Shown here: one piece after another, positions 46,259-55,898 of the stretch
Numbering within the stretch: the stretch's first letter is position 1
Layout: each line of letters starts with the position of its first letter
Assembly: GCA_903918045.1 (NCBI GenBank)
Contig: CAIXCY010000240.1
Span: 1-64,000, forward strand
Length of the DNA: 64,000 nt
Direction: 5' to 3'
DNA from: an uncultured Bacteroidia bacterium
Lineage (GTDB): Bacteria > Bacteroidota > Bacteroidia > Bacteroidales > Prolixibacteraceae
Notes under the pieces: generated by a model
What the model was told of the DNA's origin: nothing
What the model saw: the letters and a program-made list of their open reading frames with translations, nothing else
The model's database searches: none
Made by a program: the position numbers and the translations under genes

Positions 46259-46720
46259 CTACCAACTCCGAAATGGCCTCACAGAAAGCTGTGAATTGAA
46301 ATATCGCAGATCTCCGGTTACCTCCTGGCCGATCCAGGTGGGGATATCGAATGACTCATCTTCAGAAGTTAACTCAATTTCAGCCAATATCAACCCTTTA
46401 TTATCCCCTTCAAATTCATCGATCTCCCAGATCTTGCCTTTGTAATCAATTTTTGTTCTAAATTTTTGAATGACGGGGATAGCGCATAACCGGAGCATCT
46501 CCAAAGCATCTAAGACAGGAATTGGATATTCAAACTCCAGGCGGCTAATTCCATTTGAACCACCTTTGATTGTAATAAAACCCTCCTCCCCTGCTATTCG
46601 TATCCTTACTGTCCGAATACCATTGGCAGTAAGGTAACCCTGAGCATAGTTTACCGGTGTACCCAGAGTGCGCCAATCATTATTCAGGACCAAAAATTTC
46701 CGTTCGATCTCAACTCCCAT
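46259..46720 (-). CDS. CYTH-domain protein
   Basis: 153-residue protein of the CYTH triphosphate tunnel fold. It opens with the signature GVEIERKFLV (ExExK) and continues with alternating charged strands: VRIRIAGEEGFITIKG, RLEFEYPIP, KFRTKIDYKGKIWEIDEFEG and LILAEIELTSEDE. Such proteins hydrolyse inorganic triphosphate or bind triphosphate-containing compounds with Mg. Nine bp from the Dabb gene upstream, so probably one transcript. Confidence 0.9.
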   Translation of the reverse strand: MGVEIERKFLVLNNDWRTLGTPVNYAQGYLTANGIRTVRIRIAGEEGFITIKGGSNGISRLEFEYPIPVLDALEMLRLCAIPVIQKFRTKIDYKGKIWEIDEFEGDNKGLILAEIELTSEDESFDIPTWIGQEVTGDLRYFNSQLSVRPFRSW

Positions 46721-46729
46721 CCGCTAAAT

Positions 46730-47152
46730 TTAAAAAGTTTTAAAATCGATCTCCTGAAACCGGGAAACTTCCTTCTTCCAGCGGTTTTCAACAAACCCAA
46801 GATGATCGGGGTGATTACTGTATGCTTCGTAATCGGCCTTACAGCCAAATACCATCGAAAACCCATAGGTGAAATCATTCTTAACGCTCACCTGTTTAAA
46901 AACCTGAAAGTTCTTCACTCCCGATATATTACTCAGGATCTTTTGACCATCATTTAAAAATTTAAGCGCCAATTCGGATCCTTTTTCATACTGAAGATCA
47001 AAAATGACCATATGCTGAACCTGTTCTTTCTTCAGCGCACCCCGCCTTTTATTCCGCTTTGAAGTTTTCAACGTATTGGCCATCAAAGGTGCTGAAGCCA
47101 GGAGTGCAATTGCAGTAGCTCCCAAACGGGTAAAAAACCTTCGTCGTTCCAT
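46730..47152 (-). CDS. Dabb (stress-responsive A/B barrel) domain protein with export signal
   Basis: 140 residues. The N-terminus ERRRFFTRLGATAIALLAS resembles a twin-arginine signal, with possible cleavage after MAN. The mature part is a ferredoxin-like Dabb domain: VQHMVIFDLQYEKGSE, ISNISGVKNFQVFKQV, FTYGFSMVFGCKADYEAYSNHPDHLGF. Dabb domains form dimeric barrels; substrate not known. Exported Dabb proteins are common in Bacteroidota. Confidence 0.85.
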   Translation of the reverse strand: MERRRFFTRLGATAIALLASAPLMANTLKTSKRNKRRGALKKEQVQHMVIFDLQYEKGSELALKFLNDGQKILSNISGVKNFQVFKQVSVKNDFTYGFSMVFGCKADYEAYSNHPDHLGFVENRWKKEVSRFQEIDFKTF

Positions 47153-47258
47153 ATCTGAGAAATTAATCGGTTAAAATTATTCAATTTTTTGATACAAAAA
47201 AGCCGATAACCTGCTTCACTATTTATGGTCATGCAAGGTTATGATTTTCTTTTATTCC

Positions 47259-47266
47259 TATTTTTG
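47259..47266 (+). promoter_or_regulatory. putative -7 box of cutC
   Basis: TATTTTTG matches TAnnTTTG exactly. It lies after the first in-frame ATG (47241) and 16 bp before ATG 47283, so the latter is the likely start. Confidence 0.5.
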
Positions 47267-47282
47267 TAGAAAATCGAAAAAT

Positions 47283-47903
47283 ATGAATCCGGTAAAAGAA
47301 GTATGTGTTGAATCATTCCAGGAGACAATCGCTGCTGTAGCGGCAGGCGCCACAAGAATTGAGTTATGTGAACATTTAGTCTGTGGAGGTACCACTCCCT
47401 CCTATGGTACAATCAAACAAGTATTGACCAAATTCAACGTTCCGGTGATGGTCATGATCCGTCCGCGCGGCGGTGATTTTTGCTATTCTGCGGATGAATT
47501 TGAGATCATGTGCCAGGATATCGAAGTTTGCAAAGAACTTAAAGCGACCGGAGTCGTTTTCGGACTGCTAAACAAGGACCATTCCATTGATGTTGAAAGA
47601 ACAGCGCAACTCGTTCAGTTCGCCAAACCTATGCAGGTTACCTTCCACAAGGCAATCGATGAATCAACCGATTTACTGCTTGCTGTCAGCCAATTAAAAG
47701 AGATCGGCGTAAACCGGATTCTCACTTCGGGTGGAAAGGCAACCGCCATTGAAGGATCGGAGATGCTCCTCGATATGCTAAAAATCGCCGGAAATACCCT
47801 GAAAATCATCGTCGCCGGAAAGGTAACCTGGGAAAATTTTGATCTTATCAGGCAACTCATCCCCTCTTCCGATTATCATGGCCGGAGATTGGTGGAATTC
47901 TAA
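47283..47903 (+). CDS. cutC: CutC-family protein (copper homeostasis protein)
   Basis: 206 residues forming the CutC TIM barrel: KEVCVESFQETIAAVAAGA, RIELCEHLVCGGTTPSYG, VMIRPRGGDFCYS, TFHKAIDE and RILTSGGKATAIEG. Earlier links to copper tolerance are disputed and the molecular function is not settled; it may be a metabolic enzyme. ATG 47283 is chosen over 47241 because the family begins at once with the first strand. Convergent with the MFS gene, 11 bp away. Confidence 0.9.
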   Translation: MNPVKEVCVESFQETIAAVAAGATRIELCEHLVCGGTTPSYGTIKQVLTKFNVPVMVMIRPRGGDFCYSADEFEIMCQDIEVCKELKATGVVFGLLNKDHSIDVERTAQLVQFAKPMQVTFHKAIDESTDLLLAVSQLKEIGVNRILTSGGKATAIEGSEMLLDMLKIAGNTLKIIVAGKVTWENFDLIRQLIPSSDYHGRRLVEF

Positions 47904-47914
47904 TTGGCATTGAA

Positions 47915-49171
47915 TCATACACTCTCCTTTAACGCCAGCTGCCTGAGTGTTGGTGACTTCCACGCTGTAACTGAGACGATCAGCAACGTCATCACCCCTC
48001 CGAAAACAACTGAGGGAATAAGACCCATAAAACGGGCGGCGACCCCCGATTCAAAAGCCCCAAGTTCGTTTGATGATCCTATAAAAATACTGTTTACGGC
48101 AGCTACCCTCCCCTTCATCTCATCAGCTGTATAGAGCTGGAGTATACTTGCCCTGATGATAACACTTACATTATCAAAGACGCCACTCATAAAAAGGCAA
48201 GCAGCCGAAAGGAGAAAACTTTTTGACAAAGCAAAGATGATCATGCAGACTCCGAAACCAAAAACGCTGTACAGCATTTGAGTTCCGGAACGCGAAACCG
48301 GAGGTTTGAAAGTGAGAATTACAGACATCAGAATTGCTCCGAATGCGGGGCAGGCCCGCAGGAAACCAAGCCCCTCAGGGCCTACTTTCAAAATATCTGA
48401 GGCAAAGACCGGAAGCATTGCTACTGCCCCCCCAAAAAGCACTGCAAACATGTCCAACGCAAAGGCATTTAGCAAAACCTTCCTTTGAAAAACATACCTT
48501 ATTCCTTCCTGAATACGCTCAAATATACCTTCTGCAGCACCCTTAACGAGCGCAACTTTACCTGGACTTTTAACAAAGAATACAATGAGCAGACAAGCAA
48601 GGTAAAAGGCAAATACCAGGGTATAGGCAGGAATAATTCCGAAAAAACCATAGACCACACCCCCTAATGCAGGCCCCAAAACAGCCGAAATATGCCACAC
48701 CGTGCTACCCCAGGTAGAAGCCAATGTCAACTTCTCCCGCGGAACAAGCTGACCTAATAGGGCAGTATGGGCAGGCATTAAAATTCCCCGCACCAAACCG
48801 GTAATAAATATTGTTACAAAGATAGGGGTAACACCATAGAACTGCTGCATCTTGAAATCAGGCAAAGAGTAAGCCACAAGTATACCCGAGCCAATCAGGA
48901 GCAGGAAGGTCGTATAAAAAATAATCCGCTTCCGATCCCATATATCGACAAAATGGCCGGCAAACAGAGCAATACAAACCTGTGGAATAACTTCGGTTAA
49001 TCCAATCAGTCCAAGAGAAAGGACATTTTTAGTGATGTTATACAATTGCCATCCTACAATAACCGACTGCATCAGCGTAGCGATCGTTGAAAGGAATCGG
49101 TAAGCCATGAAAAGAGTGAAACTTCTGTTATGAACCAGGTCAAAAGCATCACCTGAAAAAAACTTCTTCAT
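47915..49171 (-). CDS. MFS transporter
   Basis: 418-residue inner membrane protein with twelve predicted helices and a central charged loop. It belongs to the MFS_3/enterobactin-exporter-like group: RSFTLFMAYRFLSTIATLMQSVIVGWQLYNIT at the start (shown here in parts RSFTLFMAY and IVGWQLYNIT), DIWDRKRIIF at the conserved loop 2-3, and SSNELGAFESGVAARFMG late. Substrate unknown. The HAD phosphatase gene lies 15 bp upstream, so the two are probably one operon. Confidence 0.9.
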   Translation of the reverse strand: MKKFFSGDAFDLVHNRSFTLFMAYRFLSTIATLMQSVIVGWQLYNITKNVLSLGLIGLTEVIPQVCIALFAGHFVDIWDRKRIIFYTTFLLLIGSGILVAYSLPDFKMQQFYGVTPIFVTIFITGLVRGILMPAHTALLGQLVPREKLTLASTWGSTVWHISAVLGPALGGVVYGFFGIIPAYTLVFAFYLACLLIVFFVKSPGKVALVKGAAEGIFERIQEGIRYVFQRKVLLNAFALDMFAVLFGGAVAMLPVFASDILKVGPEGLGFLRACPAFGAILMSVILTFKPPVSRSGTQMLYSVFGFGVCMIIFALSKSFLLSAACLFMSGVFDNVSVIIRASILQLYTADEMKGRVAAVNSIFIGSSNELGAFESGVAARFMGLIPSVVFGGVMTLLIVSVTAWKSPTLRQLALKESV

Positions 49172-49186
49172 ATTTGAGTTAACGTA

Positions 49187-49870
49187 TTATTTTACAGCGT
49201 AATTATCGCTGTATATTTGGAATATCTGATCATGGTTTACTCCCTGGAATGTATCCAACAGGAAATCAGCTTTTTGAAGTTCAGCAACATTTACATGATC
49301 TGTGCGAACAGCAACACAAAACATACCGGCATTTTTACCCGCAGAAAGACCATTCGGAGAGTCTTCAAAAACCAGGCAATGCTCAGGCGAAACTCCAATC
49401 TTTTGAGCGGCCATAAGGTAGACTTCAGGGAACGGCTTGCTTTTACCTGCCTCTGAGGTGGTAACAACTGCGTCGAAAAAAGGGAGGATGCCACATCTAT
49501 CCAGGAGAACATTTGCAAGTTTAACCGAAGATGAGGTTGCAACTGCCAGTTTAATTCCGGTTAACTTTAGTTCCTCAATAAGGTTTAGAACACCCTCATT
49601 GAGTACAATACCATCCAATCTCTTAAAATAATCACACCGGAACAAGTCATCAAATTCGAGAAGTTCTTCTATCGACTGAGACAATCCGAACCGTGCTTTG
49701 ACATCGCCATACATATAATCACCAGCAGTTCCAAGATAGGTTGCGTGAATTTCATGAGATACCTTAAGTCCCAGTTTTGTAAACAACTCTCTTTCTATTA
49801 TATAATGAATAGGCTCACTATCAATCAACACGCCATCCATATCAAAGATTACGGCTTCCGGTTTTATCAT
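49187..49870 (-). CDS. HAD-superfamily phosphatase (beta-phosphoglucomutase-like)
   Basis: 227 residues with the HAD motifs: FDMDGVLIDSEPIH (nucleophile and acid Asp), LAVATSSS (motif II), the lysine in AGKSKPFPEVYL, and VFEDSPNGLSAGKNAG (motif IV). An alpha-helical cap inserted after motif I places it in the beta-PGM/CbbY-like subfamily. It may dephosphorylate sugar phosphates. Followed by the MFS gene after 15 bp. Confidence 0.9.
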   Translation of the reverse strand: MIKPEAVIFDMDGVLIDSEPIHYIIERELFTKLGLKVSHEIHATYLGTAGDYMYGDVKARFGLSQSIEELLEFDDLFRCDYFKRLDGIVLNEGVLNLIEELKLTGIKLAVATSSSVKLANVLLDRCGILPFFDAVVTTSEAGKSKPFPEVYLMAAQKIGVSPEHCLVFEDSPNGLSAGKNAGMFCVAVRTDHVNVAELQKADFLLDTFQGVNHDQIFQIYSDNYAVK

Positions 49871-49957
49871 AAATCAATTAAATACTATTTGAAATAAAAG
49901 GATTAAAAATATAACCGCCAATTTAGCATATTAGTTCTGAATTTTTCCATTAAATAA

Positions 49958-49965
49958 TAACTTTG
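49958..49965 (+). promoter_or_regulatory. putative -7 box of the Omp85-like gene
   Basis: TAACTTTG matches TAnnTTTG exactly and lies 136 bp upstream of the TTG start. No good -33 element seen. The remaining leader is AT-rich with a repeated TTAACAAA but shows no clear structure. Confidence 0.4.
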
Positions 49966-50101
49966 CCTTTAGTAAACCGTTAACAAATCATTAACAAAGG
50001 TTCAGAATAAACTAGTGTTAAAACAATTTGAATCAGGAATTAAATTATTAAGGCATTGACCATTTAATGCATTGTAAACATATAAGATCATCCAATTTTA
50101 T

Positions 50102-52126
50102 TTGAAATTATATTACTCCTTGATTATCCGTCTGGCTAAATATGGACTCTTCACCATCCTGATGGTATTCGTTTCCGGCTATATTGCATCTGCGAAAGTC
50201 ACAGTGGCAATAGCTACCGGATATTTATCTTTGGTGGAAAATAACCGAATTCAAAATAACAAACAAAATCCATATTCACCTGATAGCCTGCTCGCCTATG
50301 CCGCACCCTATACCGAATTCATCACACCACGTTACACCTGTTTAAAAACGAAGGAGATTACCGGCGATACAATCAGAAAATCAAGTGACAGAAACCTCGA
50401 CCTTTTATACACAAATGGTCTGACAAATCTTAAAAGCAAGGGTGGAAATAATTTTTTGACCCGCAATTTTTTTTCGTTGATTGTCAGGGACAACCACCCC
50501 TCCAAAGGACAAATGGGTGTTAGCAGCACCCGTTATTTTGCCCCTTTTGCCGGCAAGGAAATCGGGAATATTCGGATTCTTCAACTTAATGTTTTTGGCC
50601 CCACGTTACTCGACACCCTAAGAGCTGCATCGGGATGGTTTGAAAAATCCGGCAATGCTATGCATATGAAAACTGTCGAACGAAAGCTTCGTAATCAATT
50701 GCTTTTCAATCCGGGAGAATGTATTAATCCCCAACTAATGGCAGAAAATGAAAAATTCATCCGGGATTTACCTTATATACAGGATGTTGCCATCACCCTT
50801 TCGAATCAAAAAGCAGATGAAGGGAGTGTTGATGTTGTTGTAATTATCAAAGAACGGTTTGAATACGGCATCAGTGGGAATGTAAATACAAACTCAACTG
50901 ACTGGGAAATATCCAATCAGAATATGTTTGGTTTAGGACACCAATTCTCTGCCCTGCTAAACTACAATCCAACGGAACAAAACAGGTGGGGAGGCGGTTT
51001 TAAGTATCAAATCAGCGATCTGGACCGTAAGTTCATTAGCACAGGCATAGGATACACAAACGATTATCGAAAAAAAGGGTGGAATAGTTTCATTGAGAAG
51101 CGTTTTATTGCCTCCAAAGAAGACTGGGCTGGTGGGGTGGCCATCGAAAGAGCGTTATCGGACCATTACCTAACTCCATATTCCTATACCAGGTTAGATA
51201 GTGCCGTTTCCTATTTAAATTCGGATATCTGGTATGGTGAGCGGTTAAAAAATAATATCAGCTACTCCTCATTGGGAAATATAATTATTGCAGGGAGATA
51301 TTTTCATCAGAATTATTTCCACAATCAAGGCAATCAATTCGCCAACAGCCTATTTCGAAATCACGATTTTGTTATGGGCGCCATTGGAATAAGCAAACGG
51401 GATCTGTTCAAGAATAATCAGATCTACGGATACGGAATCACCGAGGATATTCCATACGGAAGATACGCTGAAATGGCAGCAGGAGTTGATATGGAGTCAA
51501 ACCGATCGAGACCCTATTTCCATTTTAACTATTCAAAAGCCAATATTCTCCCGGGAGGCGCCTACTTTAAGTGGCAGTTTGGACTTGGCGGATACTTATC
51601 GGATTCCAGGCTTGAACAAGGCGCTTTAGTCATCCGGAGTAATTACTTTTCAAATTTTGTTTACCTCAACAGACATCCCTATCGGTTTTTTGTCAATATG
51701 GAACTTCTGAGCGGTATAAATCGTTTTCAGGAGGAGTATCTGATGGCTAACAACAGATTTGGGGTTCGAGACTACTTCTCATTGAAAACAATGGGGACTA
51801 ACCGTTTCAAAATCAATATCGAATCAGTTCGGTTTTGGGGATGGGAAAAATCAGGTTTCCGTTTCGCTCACTACTTCTTTGCTGATGCAGCATGCCTTTC
51901 GGATAATATAAGTAAAATCATGAATGACAAATTCATAGGTGGAATTGGAGCTGGAATTCGCATTCACAATGAGTCGCTCGTGTTTAATGTTCTGGAAATC
52001 CGGTTAAGCTGGATTCCAATAGCACCACACAACAGTACGCCCACCATCTTTAATGTTTTCGGACAACCAAAAGCCAGGTTTGATGATTTACTGGGAGGAA
52101 AACCGCAGGAAATACCTTATCAATAG
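50102..52126 (+). CDS. Omp85-like outer membrane protein with POTRA-like domain
   Basis: 674 residues from a TTG start; no ATG precedes the hydrophobic signal (GLFTILMVFVSGYIASA). Residues 150-260 or so form a POTRA-like unit: IGNIRILQLNVFG, then KTVERKLRNQLLFNPGECI, LMAENEKFIRDLPYIQDVAI and VDVVVIIKERF. The rest is a beta-barrel of repeated amphipathic strands. The pattern resembles BamA/TamA relatives, but only one POTRA is obvious and the barrel ends atypically. Role in outer membrane biogenesis or secretion is possible. Monocistronic. Confidence 0.75.
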   Translation: MKLYYSLIIRLAKYGLFTILMVFVSGYIASAKVTVAIATGYLSLVENNRIQNNKQNPYSPDSLLAYAAPYTEFITPRYTCLKTKEITGDTIRKSSDRNLDLLYTNGLTNLKSKGGNNFLTRNFFSLIVRDNHPSKGQMGVSSTRYFAPFAGKEIGNIRILQLNVFGPTLLDTLRAASGWFEKSGNAMHMKTVERKLRNQLLFNPGECINPQLMAENEKFIRDLPYIQDVAITLSNQKADEGSVDVVVIIKERFEYGISGNVNTNSTDWEISNQNMFGLGHQFSALLNYNPTEQNRWGGGFKYQISDLDRKFISTGIGYTNDYRKKGWNSFIEKRFIASKEDWAGGVAIERALSDHYLTPYSYTRLDSAVSYLNSDIWYGERLKNNISYSSLGNIIIAGRYFHQNYFHNQGNQFANSLFRNHDFVMGAIGISKRDLFKNNQIYGYGITEDIPYGRYAEMAAGVDMESNRSRPYFHFNYSKANILPGGAYFKWQFGLGGYLSDSRLEQGALVIRSNYFSNFVYLNRHPYRFFVNMELLSGINRFQEEYLMANNRFGVRDYFSLKTMGTNRFKINIESVRFWGWEKSGFRFAHYFFADAACLSDNISKIMNDKFIGGIGAGIRIHNESLVFNVLEIRLSWIPIAPHNSTPTIFNVFGQPKARFDDLLGGKPQEIPYQ

Positions 52127-52139
52127 GTTTATAAAGGAT

Positions 52140-53303
52140 CTAAACCAACCGTTTCTTTATAATCACTGCCTGTTTGTGCGAACCCTGGAACAATTCATAG
52201 CATCGGTAACTACAAGCTAATGCACCGTTAAAAAGATCTATTTTTTTAGCCGGCTTTAAGCCAACACTCTTCAGACCATCCAGTGAGCTGGAGATAATCC
52301 ACGCTTCATAGCCTGTAAATTTATTTTTGAGTGTATTTCCGATCGCAGTGTATAATTCAATGATAGACTGAGGTTTCATCCGTTCTCCATACGGTGGATT
52401 TGTAATAATAATACCACTTGAAGAAGGGGCTTCCAGTTGAATAATATCCTCTACTTTCAGATCGATAACCTTAGTCAGGCTGGCGCTCTTTATATTTGCC
52501 TTTGCAATGGTAATGTCTTTTATTGAAATATCTGAACCGATAATTTTACACCCGATCTCCTTCTCATATTCGCCATTACATATCTCGGTAAACAGGGACT
52601 CGTTAAAATCAGGCCAAAGTTCAAAGCCAAATGATTTGCGGTACATTCCGGGGGGTATTCCTTTCGCAATCAGCGCCGCTTCAATCAATAAGGTACCAGA
52701 TCCGCACATCGGGTCGATAAAATCCTTTTCGCCATGCCAACCAGTCAGCAGGATCATTCCTGCAGCAAGGACCTCATTAATCGGTGCATCCCCTTGCCCG
52801 ATCCGGTAACCACGCTTATGAAGCGACTCTCCGGAACTGTCCAGGGAGAGGATACAATGGTTCCCCATCAGGTAAATATTAATCCGCACATCGGGATTTT
52901 CAGCATTAACCGAAGGACGCTTTCCGGTAGCTTCACGAAACTGATCAACAATGGCATCTTTTACCTTTAGCGAAGCATACATTGTGTTGACAAACATTTC
53001 GGACTGTACGGTGCTATCGATAGCAAAAGACTTTCCCAATGCCAGGTATTTGTTCCAGGCTACCTTTTTCGCCTGATCATAAAGTTCATCCCTTTTGGTA
53101 ACCTCAAACTCTGCAATCGGCTTAAGAACTTTCAAGGCTGTCCGAAGATGAAAATTAGCCTTGTACATTAGCGCCTGATCCCCGACAAAGGATACCGCAC
53201 GTCTTTCAACGGTAACCGATTCACCACCTAATGCCTTTATCTCTTCTGCCAGAACGTTTTCCAGTCCTGCGAATGTTTTGGCAACTATTTTAAACTTACT
53301 CAC
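52140..53303 (-). CDS. rlmL: THUMP-domain 23S rRNA (guanine-N2) methyltransferase, RlmL-like
   Basis: SAM-dependent RNA methyltransferase. The 387 residues have an N-terminal ferredoxin-like/THUMP part (KFKIVAKTFAGLENVLAEEI, AKKVAWNKYLALGKSFAID) and a Rossmann methyltransferase domain with FIDPMCGSGTLLIEAAL (SAM site), IIGSDIS and the catalytic TNPPYGERM. By homology it modifies G2445 of 23S rRNA. It lacks the second (RlmK) half found in E. coli. Preceded by its own promoter. Confidence 0.9.
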   Translation of the reverse strand: MSKFKIVAKTFAGLENVLAEEIKALGGESVTVERRAVSFVGDQALMYKANFHLRTALKVLKPIAEFEVTKRDELYDQAKKVAWNKYLALGKSFAIDSTVQSEMFVNTMYASLKVKDAIVDQFREATGKRPSVNAENPDVRINIYLMGNHCILSLDSSGESLHKRGYRIGQGDAPINEVLAAGMILLTGWHGEKDFIDPMCGSGTLLIEAALIAKGIPPGMYRKSFGFELWPDFNESLFTEICNGEYEKEIGCKIIGSDISIKDITIAKANIKSASLTKVIDLKVEDIIQLEAPSSSGIIITNPPYGERMKPQSIIELYTAIGNTLKNKFTGYEAWIISSSLDGLKSVGLKPAKKIDLFNGALACSYRCYELFQGSHKQAVIIKKRLV

Positions 53304-53393
53304 AAATACTACTTTTACTTAATTGATTTAAGACAACGATGGTCGTTGCCGGTCAGCAAATTTTGCTCCCTGTGAGATTAAAACTTGCGACAA

Positions 53394-53401
53394 CAAAAGT
53401 A
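53394..53401 (-). promoter_or_regulatory. putative -7 box of the rlmL-like gene
   Basis: On the minus strand TACTTTTG, an exact TAnnTTTG match, lies 90 bp upstream of the ATG and directly after the cysE stop. The leader contains a small dyad CAACGA-TGG-TCGTTG at 53334-53348. Confidence 0.45.
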
Positions 53402-53429
53402 GTTCTATTCTGCGGATTAAAATAGCCGA

Positions 53430-54371
53430 TTAGATCCCCCCTCCATGAAAAAAATCGGTGCTCCTGTTCTTTGTCTGAACAACTCTCGAATATGGTGCAA
53501 GATTACTGGTCACCCAAATATTTCCTCCGATGACAGAATCGTGGCCGATCGTTATCCGTCCAAGGATTGTTGCATTGGAATAGATGATCACGTTATTCTC
53601 CACGATGGGGTGTCTTGGAATCCCTTTGACCGGATTCCCATTCTCATCGAGTGGAAAACTTTTTGCACCAAGAGTAACCCCCTGAAAGAGTTTGACATTA
53701 TTACCAATCACACTTGTCGATCCGATTACAACCCCTGTACCATGATCTATTGTAAAATATTCACCAATTACAGCTTCCGGATTGATATCTATCCCTGTTT
53801 CGGAGTGAGCCATTTCAGTGATTATACGTGGAATCAGAGGGACTCCTAACGCAAACAGGCTGTGTGCAATCCTGTAGCTCGAAATAGCCCGGATGGCAGG
53901 ATAACAGAAGATAACCTCTCCCACACTATTTGCAGCTGGATCACCAAGATAAGCCGCATTCACATCGGTAATCAGTAATCGCCGAAGTTCCGACAATCCA
54001 TTAACGAAATCGAATGCAATTTTTTCTGCTCTCTCCCTCTTGCCTCCAAGATCACGATCAGCTTCACCTTCACAAATAAAACATAATCCTGAAAAAATCT
54101 GATCAGCCATCATCTCATAGACTTCATCGACAAGCACACCCATATAATAGGATAGTGTATCAGATTTGAGATTTATCTCCCCAAAAAAACCGGGGAAAAT
54201 AATCTGTCGCACCCGCTCGACAATGGTCCTTAATTTCTTTGTTGATGGCATCGACTCACCCGTCCGGTGCCTGTGGACCAGAATATCAAATGAGCTGGAA
54301 TCAACCAGCGACCTGACCGTAGAGGCGGTCCAGGCATCCTGATCTAAAATCTCGTTATTATTCATTGTCAT
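53430..54371 (-). CDS. cysE: serine O-acetyltransferase
   Basis: Acetylates serine for cysteine synthesis. 313 residues from ATG 54371 (54365 also possible). An N-terminal helical region is followed by left-handed beta-helix hexapeptide repeats: [19 protein letters not shown] (catalytic His and Asp), [23 protein letters not shown], and [22 protein letters not shown]. The C-terminus is short. Its start overlaps the end of cysK by a few bases, so sulfide-assimilating partner enzymes are made from one message. Confidence 0.93.
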   Translation of the reverse strand: MTMNNNEILDQDAWTASTVRSLVDSSSFDILVHRHRTGESMPSTKKLRTIVERVRQIIFPGFFGEINLKSDTLSYYMGVLVDEVYEMMADQIFSGLCFICEGEADRDLGGKRERAEKIAFDFVNGLSELRRLLITDVNAAYLGDPAANSVGEVIFCYPAIRAISSYRIAHSLFALGVPLIPRIITEMAHSETGIDINPEAVIGEYFTIDHGTGVVIGSTSVIGNNVKLFQGVTLGAKSFPLDENGNPVKGIPRHPIVENNVIIYSNATILGRITIGHDSVIGGNIWVTSNLAPYSRVVQTKNRSTDFFHGGGI

Positions 54372-55290
54372 AAGCAAATAATGGAGTACTCAGATAACGT
54401 TCACCGGTATCACAAATTATGGTAACGATCATTTTTCCCTTGTTTTCATCTCTTTTTGCCATCTGAAGTGCAGCAAAAACATTTCCACCAGCAGAAATCC
54501 CACAAAAAATGCCTTCCATACTGGCGAGTTTACGCACTGTTTCAAATGCATCAGCGGCAGAAACCTGTATAATTTCATCATAACAGGCAGTATTTAAAAC
54601 CTGCGGAATAAACCCTGCACCAATTCCCTGAATCTTGTGCGGACCCGCCGTGCCGCCTGACAAAACAGGAGAATCCGCAGGCTCAACAACTACGGAAAAG
54701 AATGAAGGCTTCATCGCTTTAATCACCTCTGATACGCCGGTTATTGTTCCTCCGGTTCCCGCACCTGCAACAAAAATATCTACTTTACCATCAGTATCTT
54801 CCCAGATTTCAAGTGCAGTTGTCTTACGGTGAATTTCAGGATTAGCAAGGTTATTAAACTGCATGGGAATAAAACTTCCTGGAATACTCGATTTTAGTTC
54901 TTCCGCTTTTGCGATCGCACCCTTCATCCCCTCTTTTCCTGGTGTAAGAATTACTTCTCCCCCATAAGCCTGAACGATCATTCTCCGCTCAACACTGACA
55001 GAATCAGGCATTACAATCTTAAGCTGGTAGCCTTTTGCCGCACAAACAAATGCGAGCCCTACACCGGTATTCCCACTTGTCGGTTCGATAATAACAGTGT
55101 CCCTATTTATCAGCCCTCTCTTTTCTGCATCTTCAATCATCGCAAATCCAATTCTGTCTTTTACGGATCCTGCAGGATTCTGAGATTCAAGCTTTACGAT
55201 AATCTCGCAATTCAGCCCCTCTGTCATCCGGTTTAACCGAACCATAGGGGTGCGCCCAACCAATTCAAGTATGCTATTTAAAATTTTCAT
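54358..55290 (-). CDS. cysK: cysteine synthase A (O-acetylserine sulfhydrylase)
   Basis: PLP enzyme that forms cysteine from O-acetylserine and sulfide. 310 residues from ATG 55290; the frame opens further upstream, but the family starts at [19 protein letters not shown]. The PLP lysine is in [11 protein letters not shown], the substrate loop is [13 protein letters not shown], and the phosphate loop is [12 protein letters not shown]. It is co-transcribed with cysE. Confidence 0.95.
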   Translation of the reverse strand: MKILNSILELVGRTPMVRLNRMTEGLNCEIIVKLESQNPAGSVKDRIGFAMIEDAEKRGLINRDTVIIEPTSGNTGVGLAFVCAAKGYQLKIVMPDSVSVERRMIVQAYGGEVILTPGKEGMKGAIAKAEELKSSIPGSFIPMQFNNLANPEIHRKTTALEIWEDTDGKVDIFVAGAGTGGTITGVSEVIKAMKPSFFSVVVEPADSPVLSGGTAGPHKIQGIGAGFIPQVLNTACYDEIIQVSAADAFETVRKLASMEGIFCGISAGGNVFAALQMAKRDENKGKMIVTIICDTGERYLSTPLFAYDNE

Positions 55291-55337
55291 TGCTATATTT
55301 AATTGTAGTACATGAATTAAGCTAATATACAAAATTA

Positions 55338-55898
55338 TTAAACAACCTGAACAGATGGAAGGTTCATTCCATGGGCAGATAATGCCTTTATTGCATTTTC
55401 CGTCCGGATACTGCCTATCCCTCCAATAATTTCAAACTTAAAACCGAATGAACCGATCTCCCGGCAATAAATTTCCAACAGTTCCTCCCTTTTCTCTCCC
55501 CCATTTTCCCTTACCTGATCTGCAATCCAGGGCAAATCGGTACTGCAGACTAGAAAAAGGTCAATTTTCGAGGAGCGGAGGTGGGTGGAGATCCATTCGG
55601 GACATTTCCCAAAAACCACTTCGAACCAAACTTTTGTTATAATAAGCCATGTATCAAAAAATAATATCCCGCCAGGACGAACCTTCAATGCCATTGTTTC
55701 CTCCTGCCGGATCTGATGTTTGGCAATCTGAACAACATCGTCATAATTGTAAGGGCGATCCAGGTTTTGAACATACTCCCGTGCATACTCAGGAATCCAT
55801 TGTGTATTATATTTTTCAGCCAGTGCCTGAGCCAAAACACTCTTTCCGGTTGACTCCGGCCCTGTGATTACCACACGTCTGATAGTTTGATCTAACAT
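55338..55898 (-). CDS. NadR-like nicotinamide riboside kinase (AAA_28)
   Basis: 186 residues. Walker A motif [20 protein letters not shown] at the start, then [35 protein letters not shown] and a C-terminal FEIIGG, as in the ribosylnicotinamide-kinase domain of NadR; the NMN adenylyltransferase and repressor domains are absent. It overlaps pnuC by 7 nt, so the pair would import and phosphorylate nicotinamide riboside to NMN for NAD salvage. Confidence 0.88.
   Translation of the reverse strand: MLDQTIRRVVITGPESTGKSVLAQALAEKYNTQWIPEYAREYVQNLDRPYNYDDVVQIAKHQIRQEETMALKVRPGGILFFDTWLIITKVWFEVVFGKCPEWISTHLRSSKIDLFLVCSTDLPWIADQVRENGGEKREELLEIYCREIGSFGFKFEIIGGIGSIRTENAIKALSAHGMNLPSVQVV

Noticed and set aside
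49978-50000. Repeated TTAACAAA in the leader of the Omp85-like gene as a regulator-binding direct repeat
   Set aside because: Two short AT-rich matches are expected by chance in this composition.
53445-53849. 134-codon plus-strand frame opposite cysE
   Set aside because: It overlaps the conserved hexapeptide-repeat region of cysE and its translation shows no signal, domain or codon pattern of a gene.
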